Source: Symbiodinium natans (Eukaryota; Sar; Dinophyceae; Suessiales; Symbiodiniaceae). From it: DNA of 64,000 bases. The position numbers and the translations under genes were made by a program. Position 1 is the first letter of the stretch. Each line of letters starts with the position of its first letter. Below, piece after piece: positions 1 to 11,187 of the stretch. The notes under the pieces are model-generated. The model made no database searches and was not told the origin of the DNA. It worked only from the letters and a program-made list of their open reading frames with translations. The DNA lies in the NCBI GenBank assembly GCA_905221605.1, contig CAJNDS010002590.1, positions 683,918 to 747,917 of the forward strand. The letters are read 5' to 3'.

Positions 1-56
1 CCCAGCAACTTCGAGCTTGCGCCCGTGGCCCGGGCTCGGCCTACTCAGGCAACGGG

Positions 57-126
57 GTCTCTCTCTCTCTCTCTCTCGCGCTCTCTCTGCGCTTCGCGCT
101 CTCTCTCCCTCTCTCTCTCTCTCTGT
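57..126. repeat. CT/TC microsatellite
   Basis: A nearly uninterrupted run of CT dinucleotides, broken by a few CGC triplets. It opens serine/leucine-rich frames on the plus strand and Arg-Glu frames on the minus strand; neither is a gene. Confidence 0.9.
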
Positions 127-384
127 GTCTTTTTGCGCTTGCGCTTCTTGTTTAACCTTTCTCTCACAGACACACTATGCATGACTCGGAGCCTGGGCGA
201 GGCCGTGCGGGTGCGAGTGCTCACCTCGGGGTACTGGAGGGCAAGGGTCGAGGGCTCAGGCGTGTAGGATGTGGGAAAGGGGTTTCGGGGCTTTAAAGGC
301 TCAGGGTTTAGGCTCATGGGGTTTGGGGTGACAAAGGGCTTGGGGCTTAGAGCTTCGCCCCTCCCGGGGGAGGATCCTTCACCC

Positions 385-660
385 GGTGGGGCCGAGTGTT
401 TGTACAGCCGGATTCAAATCCGAGCGTGCAAGCCCGGTGGTTTCCAAACACTGGCCTGCACATTCTCTTCACTTGTCCTTCGTTTTTCTTCCTTCCAAGG
501 GAAGGGGCCCTTCACCCGGCGGGGCCCAGTGTTTGTACAGCCGGATTCAAATCCGAGCGTACAAGCCCGGTGGTTTCCGAACACTGGCCTTGCACATGGA
601 AGTCAGTCTCTTCACTTGTCCTTCCTTTTTCTTCCTTCCAAGGCCCACGCTCGGATTCAA
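385..660. repeat. Two-unit tandem duplication with a recurring GGATTCAAATCC word
   Basis: A unit of about 140 bp is present twice in direct orientation (starting near 390 and 527). Each unit carries a GTTTGTACAGCCGGATTCAA core, then a CCCGGTGGTTTCC block and a TTCACTTGTCCTTC block. The palindrome-containing word GGATTCAAATCC recurs again near 653 and 696. It looks like a tRNA T-loop word, but no cloverleaf can be drawn around it, so I call it only a repeat. Confidence 0.75.
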
Positions 661-1620
661 ATCCGGCCATGCCCGTCTCCAAGTCCCACGGGAAGGATTC
701 AAATCCGCACAAACTGCCAGCTCCAATGGGATGTGTTCTCAAATTTGTCTGATGCAACAGCATGCACCGTATAAGGGGCGGACCAAACCTCAGGCCGTGA
801 CCGCCCCCCCCCCAAACGGGCTCTACACTGGAAGCAACAGGCCCCGCAATTGTAAAGACGTTTGAGTCCCACACCGGGTTGAGGCTGCTAGAGGGTGGCA
901 AGGCGGATGGGGTATGCCTTTCGAATTATTCAGGGGAAAGGTTCTAGCCGGGAGATTCTGCAGACCGGGCCTGCAAAGGAAAGGGTTCAATGCGTGGCAG
1001 CCGGCAGCCGCTGCAATTCCCTACTCCCTTAAGCCGGCAGCCCGGTCCCAAACTCGACACCCTGAAGCCCCTCAAGCAGCCCCCCTTCTTTGAAGCCCTT
1101 CTACCCGCCCTACACCATCCTCACCATCATCAAAAAGCATCTCCAAACCCCTAAACCCATAGCCTCATAACATAACCTTCTAGACCCCAGGCTCCACGAG
1201 CACATAGATGCAGAACTTTTCAACCCCTCCCCCCTCCCCCAACCAGAAACCCAAAGTCGAAAAAGTTCAAAGTCATTTTTACAAACCCCTTGATTCAGCT
1301 TTACATGGGGAGAGGCGGGGGGGTGGTGAGCTAGATTACTGTCCCTTTTTGGCGCCTCAACTGCCTACTTGGTTTTGATCACGGTTCCTAATCGTCCTGC
1401 CCTATAGACCCTCCAGCCCCAAAACCGCTCAGCCAGCAGCCGCAGGCGCAGTCGGCGCTTCTGCCTGCACTGGGAGAAACTCCTGAATCTCTTAAATTCC
1501 CAGAGCTTGAATTGTCAAAGCCCCAGCAAGACTTTGAGTTTATAGGACGTTTAGGGTTTATGGGGCTCTTAGGCCTTGTCTAAGGCTTAACTTATGGGGT
1601 TTCCACGGCTTAGAGGGCGC

Positions 1621-2375
1621 CTCGCCGGTGCCCACGAAGCGGCGGGCGGCAGCCTTGGCCAACTCCAAGGCCATCAGGTCCTCCGCAAGCTTCCCAAAAA
1701 GCTCCCAGTACCCCGTTCTTGCGGTGCTTATAGGGTTTAGGCTTAGGGTTTAACCATTTTTCTACTTCGGCGGGAGGGAAGAAGGGGAAGACACAGTGAG
1801 AAAGCGACAGAGCAAGAGAGAGCACGAGAGAGCGAGAGAGAGAGAGAGAGGGAGTGTGTGGGTGTGACCTTACGGATTACCTTGTTTTTCTTTGGAGGGG
1901 CGGTGGAAGGGCAGGGAATACAGGGCTTCAGCCTTGAACGGTCCGGGCTGACAGCTTTAGCGCCATTAAGGTCAAGCCCACCAAAAAACAGCTGAAGTAG
2001 AAAAAGGCTACCTTGGATTCATGAGGGAACCTGAAGTAACCTCACCCTTGAAAGAGAGAGAGAGAGAGAGCTAAAAACAGAGGGTGAGGGAGAGGGAGAG
2101 GGAGAGGGAGCGGGAGCGGGAGAGGGAGAGCGGGAGCGGGAAAAAAATCAACGTACTGCTGACACCCTAAGCCTGCGAAGGCTTTCGACATCCGGTCAGG
2201 TCCTCCATACTCTCGCGCTCCGTGGCCTGCATGCATTTCGGGCTGACAGGGTTCAAGGGTTGATAGGGCTTGTATAGGTGGGGCCGCCGACCCATAGCAC
2301 TGAGCCCTTTACTCTCCCCCGCCTCGGCTCCTTGGCCCCTGAAGGCCTCGCGAAGGCGCTTGGAAAGCCCACCAC
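1621..2375 (-). CDS. Two linked exons of an unrecognised protein (partial gene)
   Basis: Two minus-strand exons can be read at 2306-2375 and 1621-1717. The first encodes a basic/amphipathic stretch containing LSKRLREAFRGQ and ends before a GC-type donor (gctcag). The second encodes TGYWELFGKLAEDLM followed by an Ala-rich helix-like segment and ends at GAG before gcgccc, again GC-type. Their phases match (2 bases plus 1 base completing a Gly codon). Both start after AG acceptors. I do not recognise the family. The exons lie just downstream of the REEP/HVA22 gene on the same strand and could be its 3' continuation if the stop at 2858 is spliced out, or a separate gene. The intron between them is rich in telomere-like words. 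Confidence 0.5.
1797..1855. repeat. GA microsatellite
   Basis: Purine run of AGAGAG with a few C interruptions, in non-coding sequence upstream of the exon at 1621-1717. Confidence 0.85.
2050..2142. repeat. Purine-rich GAGGGA/GAGAGA tract
   Basis: Short GA repeat followed by tandem GGGAGA/GGGAGC hexamers. It opens Pro-Leu frames on the minus strand that I do not regard as coding. Confidence 0.85.
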
Positions 2376-2857
2376 CTGGCCAAACCCAATCGACAACCAA
2401 CCTCTACATCCTGAACCCAGGAGGCTTCAGAGCGGGATGGACCGTAAATCTCAACCGAAAGGTGTGGGGAGGGTGGGGGGGGTGGGCAGGGGGCATGGAA
2501 GTTGGAGAGTTTGATAGAGTTTGGTAGCGCCGGCTTTGTGCTCTGAGGATGGGGAATTCAAGAGGCCTGTGGGTAGCTGCCCTTTGATTCGCCTTCGCAG
2601 TTTTTAGTCGGGTTTGGGGTCCATAGGCTCTTAGTGGGTTTAGGGGGTTTAGAAAGAAGAAGTAAGGGGAGCCAGGAATTTTCAGGGAGGCTTTGGCTTT
2701 GCTTGTTGGTGGGATTGAAACATTGATTGGGGTTGAAGGGTCCCTGGAGCGAGCGAACAACGTCTCAGACCTGCGCCAGCTTCCTATTCCTATCCTAGGA
2801 TCCCGGGGAGGCCTGCAGGCCCCAGAAAAAAGAAGTAAATTCAGGGACTACACAGGC

Positions 2858-5665
2858 CTATAAAGCTTGGCAGCTTGGCTTGGGCTTCTTGATCTGAGGG
2901 ATGCTTTTGGAGGACAAACGGCCGGGGCTGCGAAGCCGCAGAGCGGACCTGCCGAAACGGGCGACAAATCTCGGAGTTGGGGTTGAGGGCCTTGCGAGGA
3001 GAAGTAGGAACTCCCCAGAAGCACCCCAACCGTGGCTTCTACAGCATTCCTCGAGCTTTACCCTGGCGACATGCAGAGCTCAGCTCGAATCAAGGTAGCT
3101 GCGCTTTGGGCGCTTCCGGCTGGACTGCTCTTGGAAGCCTTTAAGTTGCAACTGTTTTTCCCTGATTACTCGGAACCAACTCATACAAGGTTCAAGAATG
3201 GTCGTAGCACTGGCCATCCTGTACTCTGAAGTCATCCAGTACTCTAATCGCTCCCGGCCTGTTCAGCTGCGCATCGAGGGCGGACCGATGCCGGCGCAGC
3301 ACCGGGGCCACCAGCCACCCGTAGACCACCTGATTCGCAGCGCTAGGCTTAGAGTCTTGGAGTTTGCTGTCTCAGATTCTTAGATTTCGGGTTTTAGGGT
3401 CCTGGGCTTGGGGTTTAGGGGTTCAGGCTTCTTCTGACGGCTGACCTGTTGACAATGCGTGTGGAGGTTTGGGACAGCTTGAGGATCTCGAGGTGAGGGG
3501 AAGGGATCCAAGCGCTTGGGGCAGGTCAGGGCTTAGGATTCGCAATCAAGAGAAGCTGAGAAGCCGCTGAGGCCCCGACATACCTAGTCCCCACTCACGA
3601 CATGGCAACGAAAAGACGAACTCAAAATCAAAACCCCCAAGATCCCCAACAACAACCCGAACCCTGCGCTTCGTGGCTTCCCTCTGGCACCCCCATTGTT
3701 TGGCTCAAATTTCGAGGCAGCGTGAATAATGAAGACGAGCCCATCCCCCGAGCCACAGACCACCTCAAACCCAACTCAACCCTGCAACCCTGAGCCCAGA
3801 ACCCCGACCTGGAGGGTAGGGCTTCAAGGGCTACGCTAGCCGAACCCTCCAAGGTAAGGATCCTTGGTTTGAGTTTCCAAACCGAAGTCCAAACCCGAAG
3901 TTTTTGGCCTTGCTGCGGCGCGCCTGCGCGCCCCGCGTCAGCGGAAGGAAGAGCCAGACGATCAGGGCAAGCCTGGCTTTGGGGGCTCTAGGAGCATTCG
4001 GGGGTTTGGGGGGTTTGGGGGTTTGGGGGTTTGGAGTTCAGGCTTCAGGGTGTAAAGGGATTGAAGCCCTCCATCCGCGCCTGAGGACATAGTAGAACGG
4101 CAGCCAGGCCAGGAATCGGCACCAAACCCCTGGCCCCGCATGGCATGAGGATACAGCTTTGAGGGTTTGGGTCTAAAGCCTTTGCAAGAAGCGCCTACAC
4201 GCCTAAACTTACAGACCGCATAAGCAACGGTAAAACCTTCCGATGAACCCCAAGAACGCAATCTGGTTGGGACGGATTCCCGCCTTCGAGGAGCGTCAGG
4301 GCAGCGAAGGTCACCCAGTACATCAGCCAGGAGGACACCTGGACAAGTGCCTTAAGGCCCCCCCAAAAAGAGACCTGATTTGGGGAACTGACCTGTTCCC
4401 AGGCTTCCGACATCTTGCCCTGCAAGGCCCAAGTCCTCAACAACAAGCCCTTAAGCACAAAACTGAGGCGGCTTCTGCTGTCGCTGCTCAAACTCTTCAA
4501 AAGCCTGCCTGCTGGTGGTCGCCATCCTCGAGGGCCTTGGCATGGTGAGGGTTTTCAGAGATTTGTCAGGTTTTGGGTTTAGAGGAAAATTTAGAGGGTT
4601 TATAGGGTTTTCGAGGGTTTATAGGTGGGTTCCGTAGGCGCCACATCGGGGTCTTGAAGTCGGCGTCAAGGTTTTGGGGCTCTTCGTGGCTTGGGCATGT
4701 GAGATTCAATGAAAATTTTGGGGCTTTGACCTTCGGGCATAGGGTTATTTTGGGGCTTATGTAGGGCTCAGGGCATGAGCCATTTAAGGAGTCGGGCTCT
4801 GAGAAATTGATCCTCCTCTAAGCTGCCCAAAGGTGAGAACAAATGACTCACTTCGCAAAGACCCCAAAGCGCGCGGCTCGGAAGGACGCGTACATGGGGT
4901 AGAGGTTCCCGACGACCTGGGAGATTCATGGGGCTCATGCAATGGATTCATGTTCTTGTTGCCTCCTCCTGCGCAACTTTAGGGTCTAGGGAGTCTAGGG
5001 TTCTATATTTTTAGGGCCACTCTAACTGTTAAGTGTCAGGCTCCGGTTCAGAGGTGCTGAGTGGAAAACTCTGTGGAGCTTTGGATGGGTAGAAAGACTC
5101 GATCCGGTGAGGATGCGGCGAGCCAAGTCTGATTGGAGCGCTTCAGATCTTGTGAAGTGGGACCGCGCGCGGTCCGAGCAAAAATCATACCTCATGTGCC
5201 TGCAGCCTCCTTCTAGAGGGGCCCCCCACCTCACTCCCACTTTCGAAAGCAGCCCGAGCGGGGGGATAATAACGACAAGAAACTGGACATTTAAATAGAC
5301 CTGATGACCATCATATGTAAACTCATGCTGATACTGGTGCGCATACTCACATTATTAAAATTGAAATAAGATAAACCCTTGATTAAACCAAACAAGTGAC
5401 TGTAGCCCTACGCCCACCATCTTGACGCCCAAGACATTCTCAGACCCAAACTCTGGCGCCTGAGAAGATCTCGAAAGTACCCCCCCCCCCCCCCCCCCAT
5501 TTCACACCCTCTACGTCTATTGAGTGCATTAACGGCGCCCTTAAAGGGGTCTGTTTTCTAGTCCTCTCACATCCTCCTGAGTCTGGGCACACTTCATTCG
5601 AGCAGCCTTGCAGACCAGCTCGCCCATGAAGCCCCACAGCGTGAAGAGCACTAGCCAGAAGACTC
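2858..5665 (-). CDS. TB2/DP1/HVA22 (REEP/Yop1) family membrane-shaping protein, eight traced exons, 5' end missing
   Basis: The family consists of ER-membrane hairpin proteins that bend tubular ER. Minus-strand exons in order: 5607-5665 (FTLWGFMGELVCK), 4857-4916 (VVGNLYPMYASFRAARF), 4393-4419 (GKMSEAWEQ), 4284-4338 (VSSWLMYWVTFAALTLLE), 4081-4129 (RFLAWLPFYYVLR), 3924-3972 (LALIVWLFLPLTRGAQ), 3259-3329 (VVYGWLVAPVLRR) and 2858-2948 (basic tail ending KPSCQAL, then TAG). These match, in order, the family blocks LYPxYxSFKA, WLxYWVxFA, WxPFYY, LxLPxTxGA and the following VRP-like segment. All exon lengths and phases fit. Donors are gctgct, gcgaag, gtcagt, gcggga, gcgcgg, gcgcgc and gccggg: six GC and one GT. 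The initiator exon was not found. The last exon is less certain than the rest, and the gene may continue into the exons at 2306 and 1621. Confidence 0.85.
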
Positions 5666-7799
5666 CTCGCGCGCGTTTTCCACGTGGTTTTGGCTGGGGT
5701 CCTGTGCTTAAGTTGCTTCAGGCTTGTGGGTATAACCCGGCATAACTTTGGCTCCCTGACTTATAAGCCCTGTTCGGACTGTGAACCTACAAATTCTCGC
5801 AAGCCCAACAAAGATTGAAGGCCCCAAAACACCTACCAGTCCAACAAAACAAAACAACAAAAACAAAACAAACACAAATGGGAACATAAATTCAGCAAGA
5901 GCCGGTGGTGAAGAAAGACAGGGCAAGGGAACTGAGGTCAAGGCACCTGGGCGGGTGCCGAAATTGAAAAAATCAATCTTGTAGGCCTACACAAAGGCTC
6001 CGTCTTCCACCAGGAACCCCAGTAAGAGACCATCATTTACATGACTACACGCTCAAGGGATCTCAGCACCAAAGCCTTCCGACTTCTGCAGGCTGTGACT
6101 GACTGTCTCAGTTCAATTTCAGATGCAAACTGGGAGGTTTGGAGTTGATGGCGCCGACTTTGCTCCGGACACTTAGGGTTTAGAAGCTGCGACTGGCAGC
6201 GTGAACATTTTAATTATTCAGAAATACCGAAGCTGCAGCAATGGAGGTTGCTCTATATTATATTAGTGATTGTTAGTGTCCCTTTTCGTTGGTACAGCAC
6301 GGGGCCCCGAAATGCCCCAAACCCTAAACCATGTGGTAACCCCTCTTCCCTCCGTGCAGCCTGCGAACGCCACTGCTAGGGGTTGGATGCTCAGCCTCTG
6401 CAAGGAGAGGCCGGGATCGAAGGTTTGTGTTTTGGGGTTATTTGGGGCTTTCTGTGGCACTTATAGGAATGAGGTCTGGATTGAAGTGGTTTAAGTGTTT
6501 AAAGTTTAGAGGGAATCGGCTCAGGGTGGTTTGCGGCTTCCGGATTTGAGGGCTTAGGTGAAGGCTTTGGGTTCCAGTGTGGCTTGCCATGATTCTTCTG
6601 TGGGGGCTTCTCTCATCAGAAAGGCCTGAGGCGGCCTGAACTTTAGTAGGGGAGGCGCTTAAGGGGGAAGAGCGCAGGGTTGCACTGGATACGCTGCTGC
6701 CATGTAAAACTGTAAAACCCAAATACCCGAATGATATACGATATTCCCCTACCCCTCCCCTAACCCCGTTATGAACCTTTTGAGTTTACAAACCCAACAC
6801 TATTCCTGCTTGCCGCAATGCGTGAAAGTTTGCCTGCGCCCTACCCACCCCACAACAGCGTAAACTCTGAAACGCCGAAGATGTCTGAGTGATGGGCTTA
6901 TCTGCCACCCAGCGCACGGGTGGGATCTCATCTAGCCTTAACACATGGGGGGCATGGCAGAACTGGGCTCAAGCCATGGTTCTTAAATGTTCAGCATGCT
7001 CGGAAGTCTGAAAGCTCCACACGCTCAACCCACGAGCCCTGAACCCTGGAGAAAGGGCGACCACAAACCCAACCTGAAGTCCGTGATAGAGTTCCTTCTT
7101 TTGAGTCCGCCGTAGCCTCTGGGGAGCTGCACCATTTTTTTGGCCCCAAGAACGGGAACTACCCCAAACATTATGAACCAGAAGCCCCCCCAAGAACGGG
7201 AACCACCCCAAACCTTGTAAACCAGAAACCCTGAAAGCCCACTCTCCGAGGGCTCTGACCAGAGGTTGACGAGCTGCGCGCGCTCGTCCAAACTACGGGA
7301 GCGCTCCTCCGAGCGTTTCAAGCGTTTTGGGGTTTAAAGTTTACAGGGCCTAGGCGGTTTGGGCTTAGAGGGGGGTTGCGGAGTTTTGCGGGTGATTTGT
7401 TGTTTGGGATTTGGAGTTTGCGGCCTGAGTTTTTTTAGGCTTGGGGTTTGGGTTCCCCAAGGGAGTAACGTTATCGCCATCATGAGGAGAAAAGCGTCTT
7501 CAGGTTTCCCTTCATGCACACCCCGAAAGACTACACCCCTCAATGTAAGATTGGCGTTCGAGTTTCGGGAGCTAGAAATGATCGGCAGGTGTCATGAGGC
7601 TTGCATGGTCTGGTGAGTGCAAGAATCGGCCCACGACTCCACGACTTAGGGCTTCGGGCACCTCGAGCCCCTTAAGAACACTCGAGCTGCAAGCGAGCAC
7701 GCCTTCCCCATGGTCGGTTCTGGTCAGGTTGGCGCCAAAATACGCTTGAGCCAAAACAAGGCAATTCCGACATCTCAGGTACCAGCACCGTGTCATAGT
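5470..7799. other. Mostly non-coding: homopolymer, T-rich intron-like DNA, telomere-like words
   Basis: Holds a poly-C run near 5480, the 5' exon of the REEP/HVA22 gene (5607-5665), and a minus-strand frame near 5710-5890 that would encode a Phe/Leu/Val-rich segment. That frame overlaps A-rich, CAAAACAAAA-type simple sequence on the plus strand, and I do not trust it as a gene. From 6 to 7.8 kb I see only scattered TTTAGGG-like words and no exon with good splice signals. Confidence 0.6.
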
Positions 7800-8600
7800 C
7801 ATAGTTTCATATCTTTGATATGCTTATGTCAGAGTCAGGATGTTCTGATATGGTAATCTGACAATGATTTTGCTAACATATGACTATACTGCTATATTGG
7901 TATTCGAAAACGATATTCTGTTTATGTTATTTTGATATCTGGTAGTCGGCTATTCTGCTATTCTGCTATTTTCATTGTTGTTATGATACTATGTTTCATG
8001 CTATTATGTTATTGTGTTATTTTGTTACTATGCTGTAGTGCGATATGCTATTTTGATATTATGCTACTATGGCACTATAGTACTATGGTACTATGTTATT
8101 CTGTTGTATATGTTATTATGTTACTGTGTTGTTATATATGCGATTAATGGGTAGTATGCTGGGTTTTATCATGTTAGCATACGGTTCTATGATTCTATGA
8201 TTTTATGATTCTACGGTTTTATGATTACCCGACTGTATGCGTCGACTATAGCTTTGCTGGCACGTTACCATATTATCATAAAATCATGTGACCATATTCT
8301 CATTTGTCACATGAACCGACTGTCATAATACGATCTTGTCACGCTATCATATTTGTATGTTCTCAAATTTTTTCTTGTATCACATTACCACTGTATCCGT
8401 GTATCATCTGATCATGCTACATTGATGTTATCGTATTGTCAGATAATCATATTATTCTATGACAACTGATGTTATCATATCGTCATGGAATCAGACTTTC
8501 ATGCTACCCACTTATCATGTTACCCGATAGCAGCATTTTCCCATATTATCACATCAACACACTGTCACCGTATCATATTTTCCGACGATCATGATCTTAT
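7800..8600. repeat. Degenerate A/T/G repeat tract with a strand-sense flip
   Basis: From about 7800 to 8230 the plus strand is built of loose TATTATG/TATGCTATT words and is poor in C. From about 8240 to 8600 it reads as the complementary type, CATAT/ATCAT/TTACCA words, poor in G. No unit is exact. The two halves look like a very diverged repeat in opposite orientations. The plus-strand frame in the first half (7932-8147) is a Tyr/Cys/Leu-rich by-product of the repeat. Confidence 0.75.
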
Positions 8601-8663
8601 GCCACCGCGTTATCACGTCACTACGCTGTGAGAATGCCTTCGCTTCTTGGTCACGTCACCATG

Positions 8664-9590
8664 ATCCTCTTCCCTCCCCTCCTCCCTCCCCTCCTTCCTC
8701 CTGCCTCTTCCCTCCGCGCCCTCCTCTCCTCCTCCTCCCTCCTCCCTCCTCCCTCCTCCCCTCCCTCCTCCCTCCTCCCTCCTCCCTCCTCCCGCCTCCC
8801 TCCTCCCCCTCCCTCCTCCTCCTCCCTCCTCCCTCCTCCTCCTCCTCCCTCCTCCTCCCTCCTCCCTCCTCCCTCCTCCCTCCTCCCTCCTCCCGCCTCC
8901 CTCCTCCCTCTTCCCTCCTCCCCTCCTCCTCCTCCCTCCTCCCTCCTCCCTCCTCCTCCTCCCTCCTTCCTCCTCCCTCCTCCTCCTCCCTCCTCCCTCC
9001 TCCCTCCTCCCTCCTCCCTCCTCCCCCTCCTCCTCCCGCCTCCCTCCTCCTCCTCCTCCCTCCTCCCTCCTCCCTCCTCCCTCTCCTCCCTCCTCCTCCT
9101 CCCTCCTTCTCCCGCCTCCCTCCTCCCTCCTCCCTCCTCCTCCCTCCTCCCTCCTCCTCCTCCCTCCCCCTCTCCTCCTCTCTCTCCTCTCTCTCCCTCC
9201 TCTCTCTCTCCTCTCTCTCTCTCTCCTCTCCCTCTCTCTCCTCTCTCCTCTCTCTCCTCTCCTGCTCTCTCTCCTCGCTCTCCTCTCTCTCCCTCTCTCT
9301 CCTCTCTCTCCTCTCTCTCTGCTCTCTCTCTCTCCTCTCTCTGCTCTCTCTTCTCTCTCTCTCCTCTCTCCTCTCTCCTCTCTCCTCTCTCCTCTCTCCT
9401 CTCTCCTCTCTCCTCTCTCCTCTCTTCTCCTGTCCGCCTCTCTCTCTCCGTCTCTCTCCGCCTCTCTCCGCCTCTCCTCCGCCTCTCCTCCGTCTCTCTC
9501 CGCCTCTCTCCGCCTCTCTCCACCTCTCTCCTTTCTCCACCTCTCTCCTCTCCGCCTCTCTCCGCCTCTCTCCGCCCCTCCCTGAACCCT
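8664..9590. repeat. Long polypyrimidine tract (CTCCTCCC then CTCTCTCC)
   Basis: About 0.93 kb of nearly pure C/T on the plus strand. The first half is built of CTCCTCCCTC words, the second of TCTCTCC and CTCTCTC words, and the 3' end of CCGCCTCT words. All six frames stay open because of composition (Ser/Pro/Leu on plus, Arg/Glu/Gly on minus). These frames of about 290 to 370 codons are not genes. A purine/pyrimidine tract of this length with many mirror-symmetric stretches could form triplex DNA. Confidence 0.9.
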
Positions 9591-10289
9591 CCTAAACCCC
9601 AAGCCCTAAACCCAAACCCTAAACCCGAATTGATTTTTTGGAGGGTTTCGGAGTCTAGCTGTGTTAGCCTTTTTAGAGCCCTTGAGATTGGATTCTTTTT
9701 CTGGGCATTCGGGGCGGAGGCCAGATCATGGGTGCATCTAGCAGGAGTCTGAGTGAAAGTCATGTTACTATCATTGATTGTTTTTCTCGCACTGGCGTTC
9801 CCTTTAAGGGACTCGTTCGCGTCAGCGGCCTTTTTGGCGCCGTTCCTACTTCAGGCGGCGCTCGATGACTTTGCCTCAACGCAATATGGGTTTGTTCGAC
9901 ACCAAGTCCAAAGCCCCAAGCGCCAGGGCCCGTGCCGAACACTTCTTGGGTCTGGCCTCAGAACTCCCGAAAAGCAGGAGCATGGAGTTTTGACGGCGAT
10001 TTGGGCTCGGGTGATTAAGGGTGGTTGCCCCCTACCCCCCCCCCCCCCGATGCCCAGATCTTTTGGGGTTGAGCATTTTAAGAATGAAAAAGGTAATATT
10101 CGGAGCCTGCAACAAGAACGCCCTGCCACAGCTAAGCATGCGTAGACCTCAGACCCTTACGCTAACCCCGATTTGTTTTTTCGGGCGAGTTTCGGCGTCT
10201 AGCTGTATTCTTCTTCCATCGCCCAACCACTTGGGTTACCACCCAACTCCTAGTTCGCCACGAGCGGCAGGTCGACGCTGAGCCGATCT
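9590..10289. other. No gene recognised
   Basis: Starts with a short CCCTAAACCC telomere-like stretch (9592-9628). It also contains a poly-C run near 10030-10048. A word resembling TTTCGGAGTCTAGCTGTGTT near 9645 recurs as TTTCGGCGTCTAGCTGTATT near 10191. No exon with convincing splice sites was found. Confidence 0.5.
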
Positions 10290-10689
10290 AGGGGCTTCTA
10301 ATCGACATAGCAAAAATAATCGGGGGATCCTCGAAACCTCTCGATACGCATGTCATGAATACTTTCCTGGTTAAGCGTATCGTTCTGAAACTCCCAGCTG
10401 GCTTTGCTGCTTGTTTGAACTTTGCCCATACCAGCCGACAAAGCTCTACTCATCGGAAATGCCGGCAGCCTTCGGCAATTCTCAAACTGTCGGATTCTGG
10501 ATTCCACTTAATGGACTCCGCAACTTCGAAAAGCTGAAAAACTGCACAGTCCGATGTGTTCACGAGATCTGTGCCTCTCAGCCTCTCAGGCTCCACATTT
10601 TATGGTCAGCCACAACCGACACAGCGGCCGGCACAAGCGTCACAAGCGTCACATGCTCTGCTGGGGAGGGGGCAAGCCATCCTTCTTCC

Positions 10690-11187
10690 AGGCCCGCTGC
10701 CAGAGCAGCCTCTCACCTACGCCGTTCTTGACCTCCACTTCACCGCCTTCAAAGTCCATCTTCACCAGCTGGCTACCAATGTAATCACAGTAGATCTCCT
10801 GCTTAGGCCCCTGGTAGAAATGAAAGAGTTCCTTCATGGTGAGGCCGATGCGAGTCCCTCCGGACAAAACGTAGAAATTGTCTTGGACCATCACCTGATC
10901 ATAAACAGGATCCTGAATCCTGAATGCCGTATTTTCCATCGCGCTTCGGCATCTTCTCGAGAACCTGGATGTGCCAATTGCCCTCCAACTTCTTCAGGAG
11001 ATCTTTCGCTTCCTCTTCAGGCATTGGCGTGGAGCCATTGGGGATGCCTCGAACTTTGAGTGCTGATGCCAAGCCGCCCGCACAACAATCCGCACACACG
11101 CTGCGCTTGATGCGAGGGTCTGGGGGGAAAGGCTTGGTGAAGGGTTCGTCCGACCATACGGGCTCCGTGATAAACTCGATGCAATTC
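10690..11187 (-). pseudogene. Unrecognised coding exon split by a 7-bp tandem duplication
   Basis: A long minus-strand exon begins after a TAG acceptor at 11187 (NCIEFITEPVWSDEP). It runs through a Cys-containing segment (VCADCCAGG) and an acidic helix (PEEEAKDLLKKLEGNW) to KRDGKYGIQD. There the plus-strand word CCTGAAT is doubled (10912-10918 and 10919-10925), shifting the frame by +1. In the next frame coding-like sequence resumes (PVYDQVMVQDNFYVL) and continues to ERLLWQR near 10700. Removing one CCTGAAT would give a continuous frame, so this is a broken gene, a recent allele or a sequencing artefact. The Trp-bounded, beta-rich texture resembles anonymous dinoflagellate repeat proteins, but I assign no function. 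Both outer exon borders apart from 11187 are unsure. Confidence 0.55.

Noticed and set aside
400-720. Possible tRNA genes at GGATTCAAATCC words
   Set aside because: Only a T-loop-like word repeats; no acceptor, D or anticodon arms could be drawn.
3703-3716. TTTGGCTCAA as a second spliced-leader relic
   Set aside because: The match is shorter and needs an inserted GT against the leader; no adjacent cDNA-like sequence.
5708-5941. Hydrophobic minus-strand frame that could be a membrane exon of the REEP/HVA22 gene
   Set aside because: It overlaps A-rich simple sequence on the plus strand, lacks clear splice borders and does not match the family's N-terminus.
8591-9763. Overlapping frames of 290-374 codons on both strands
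   Set aside because: Produced by the polypyrimidine tract: Ser/Pro/Leu on one strand, Arg/Glu/Gly on the other, no domain.
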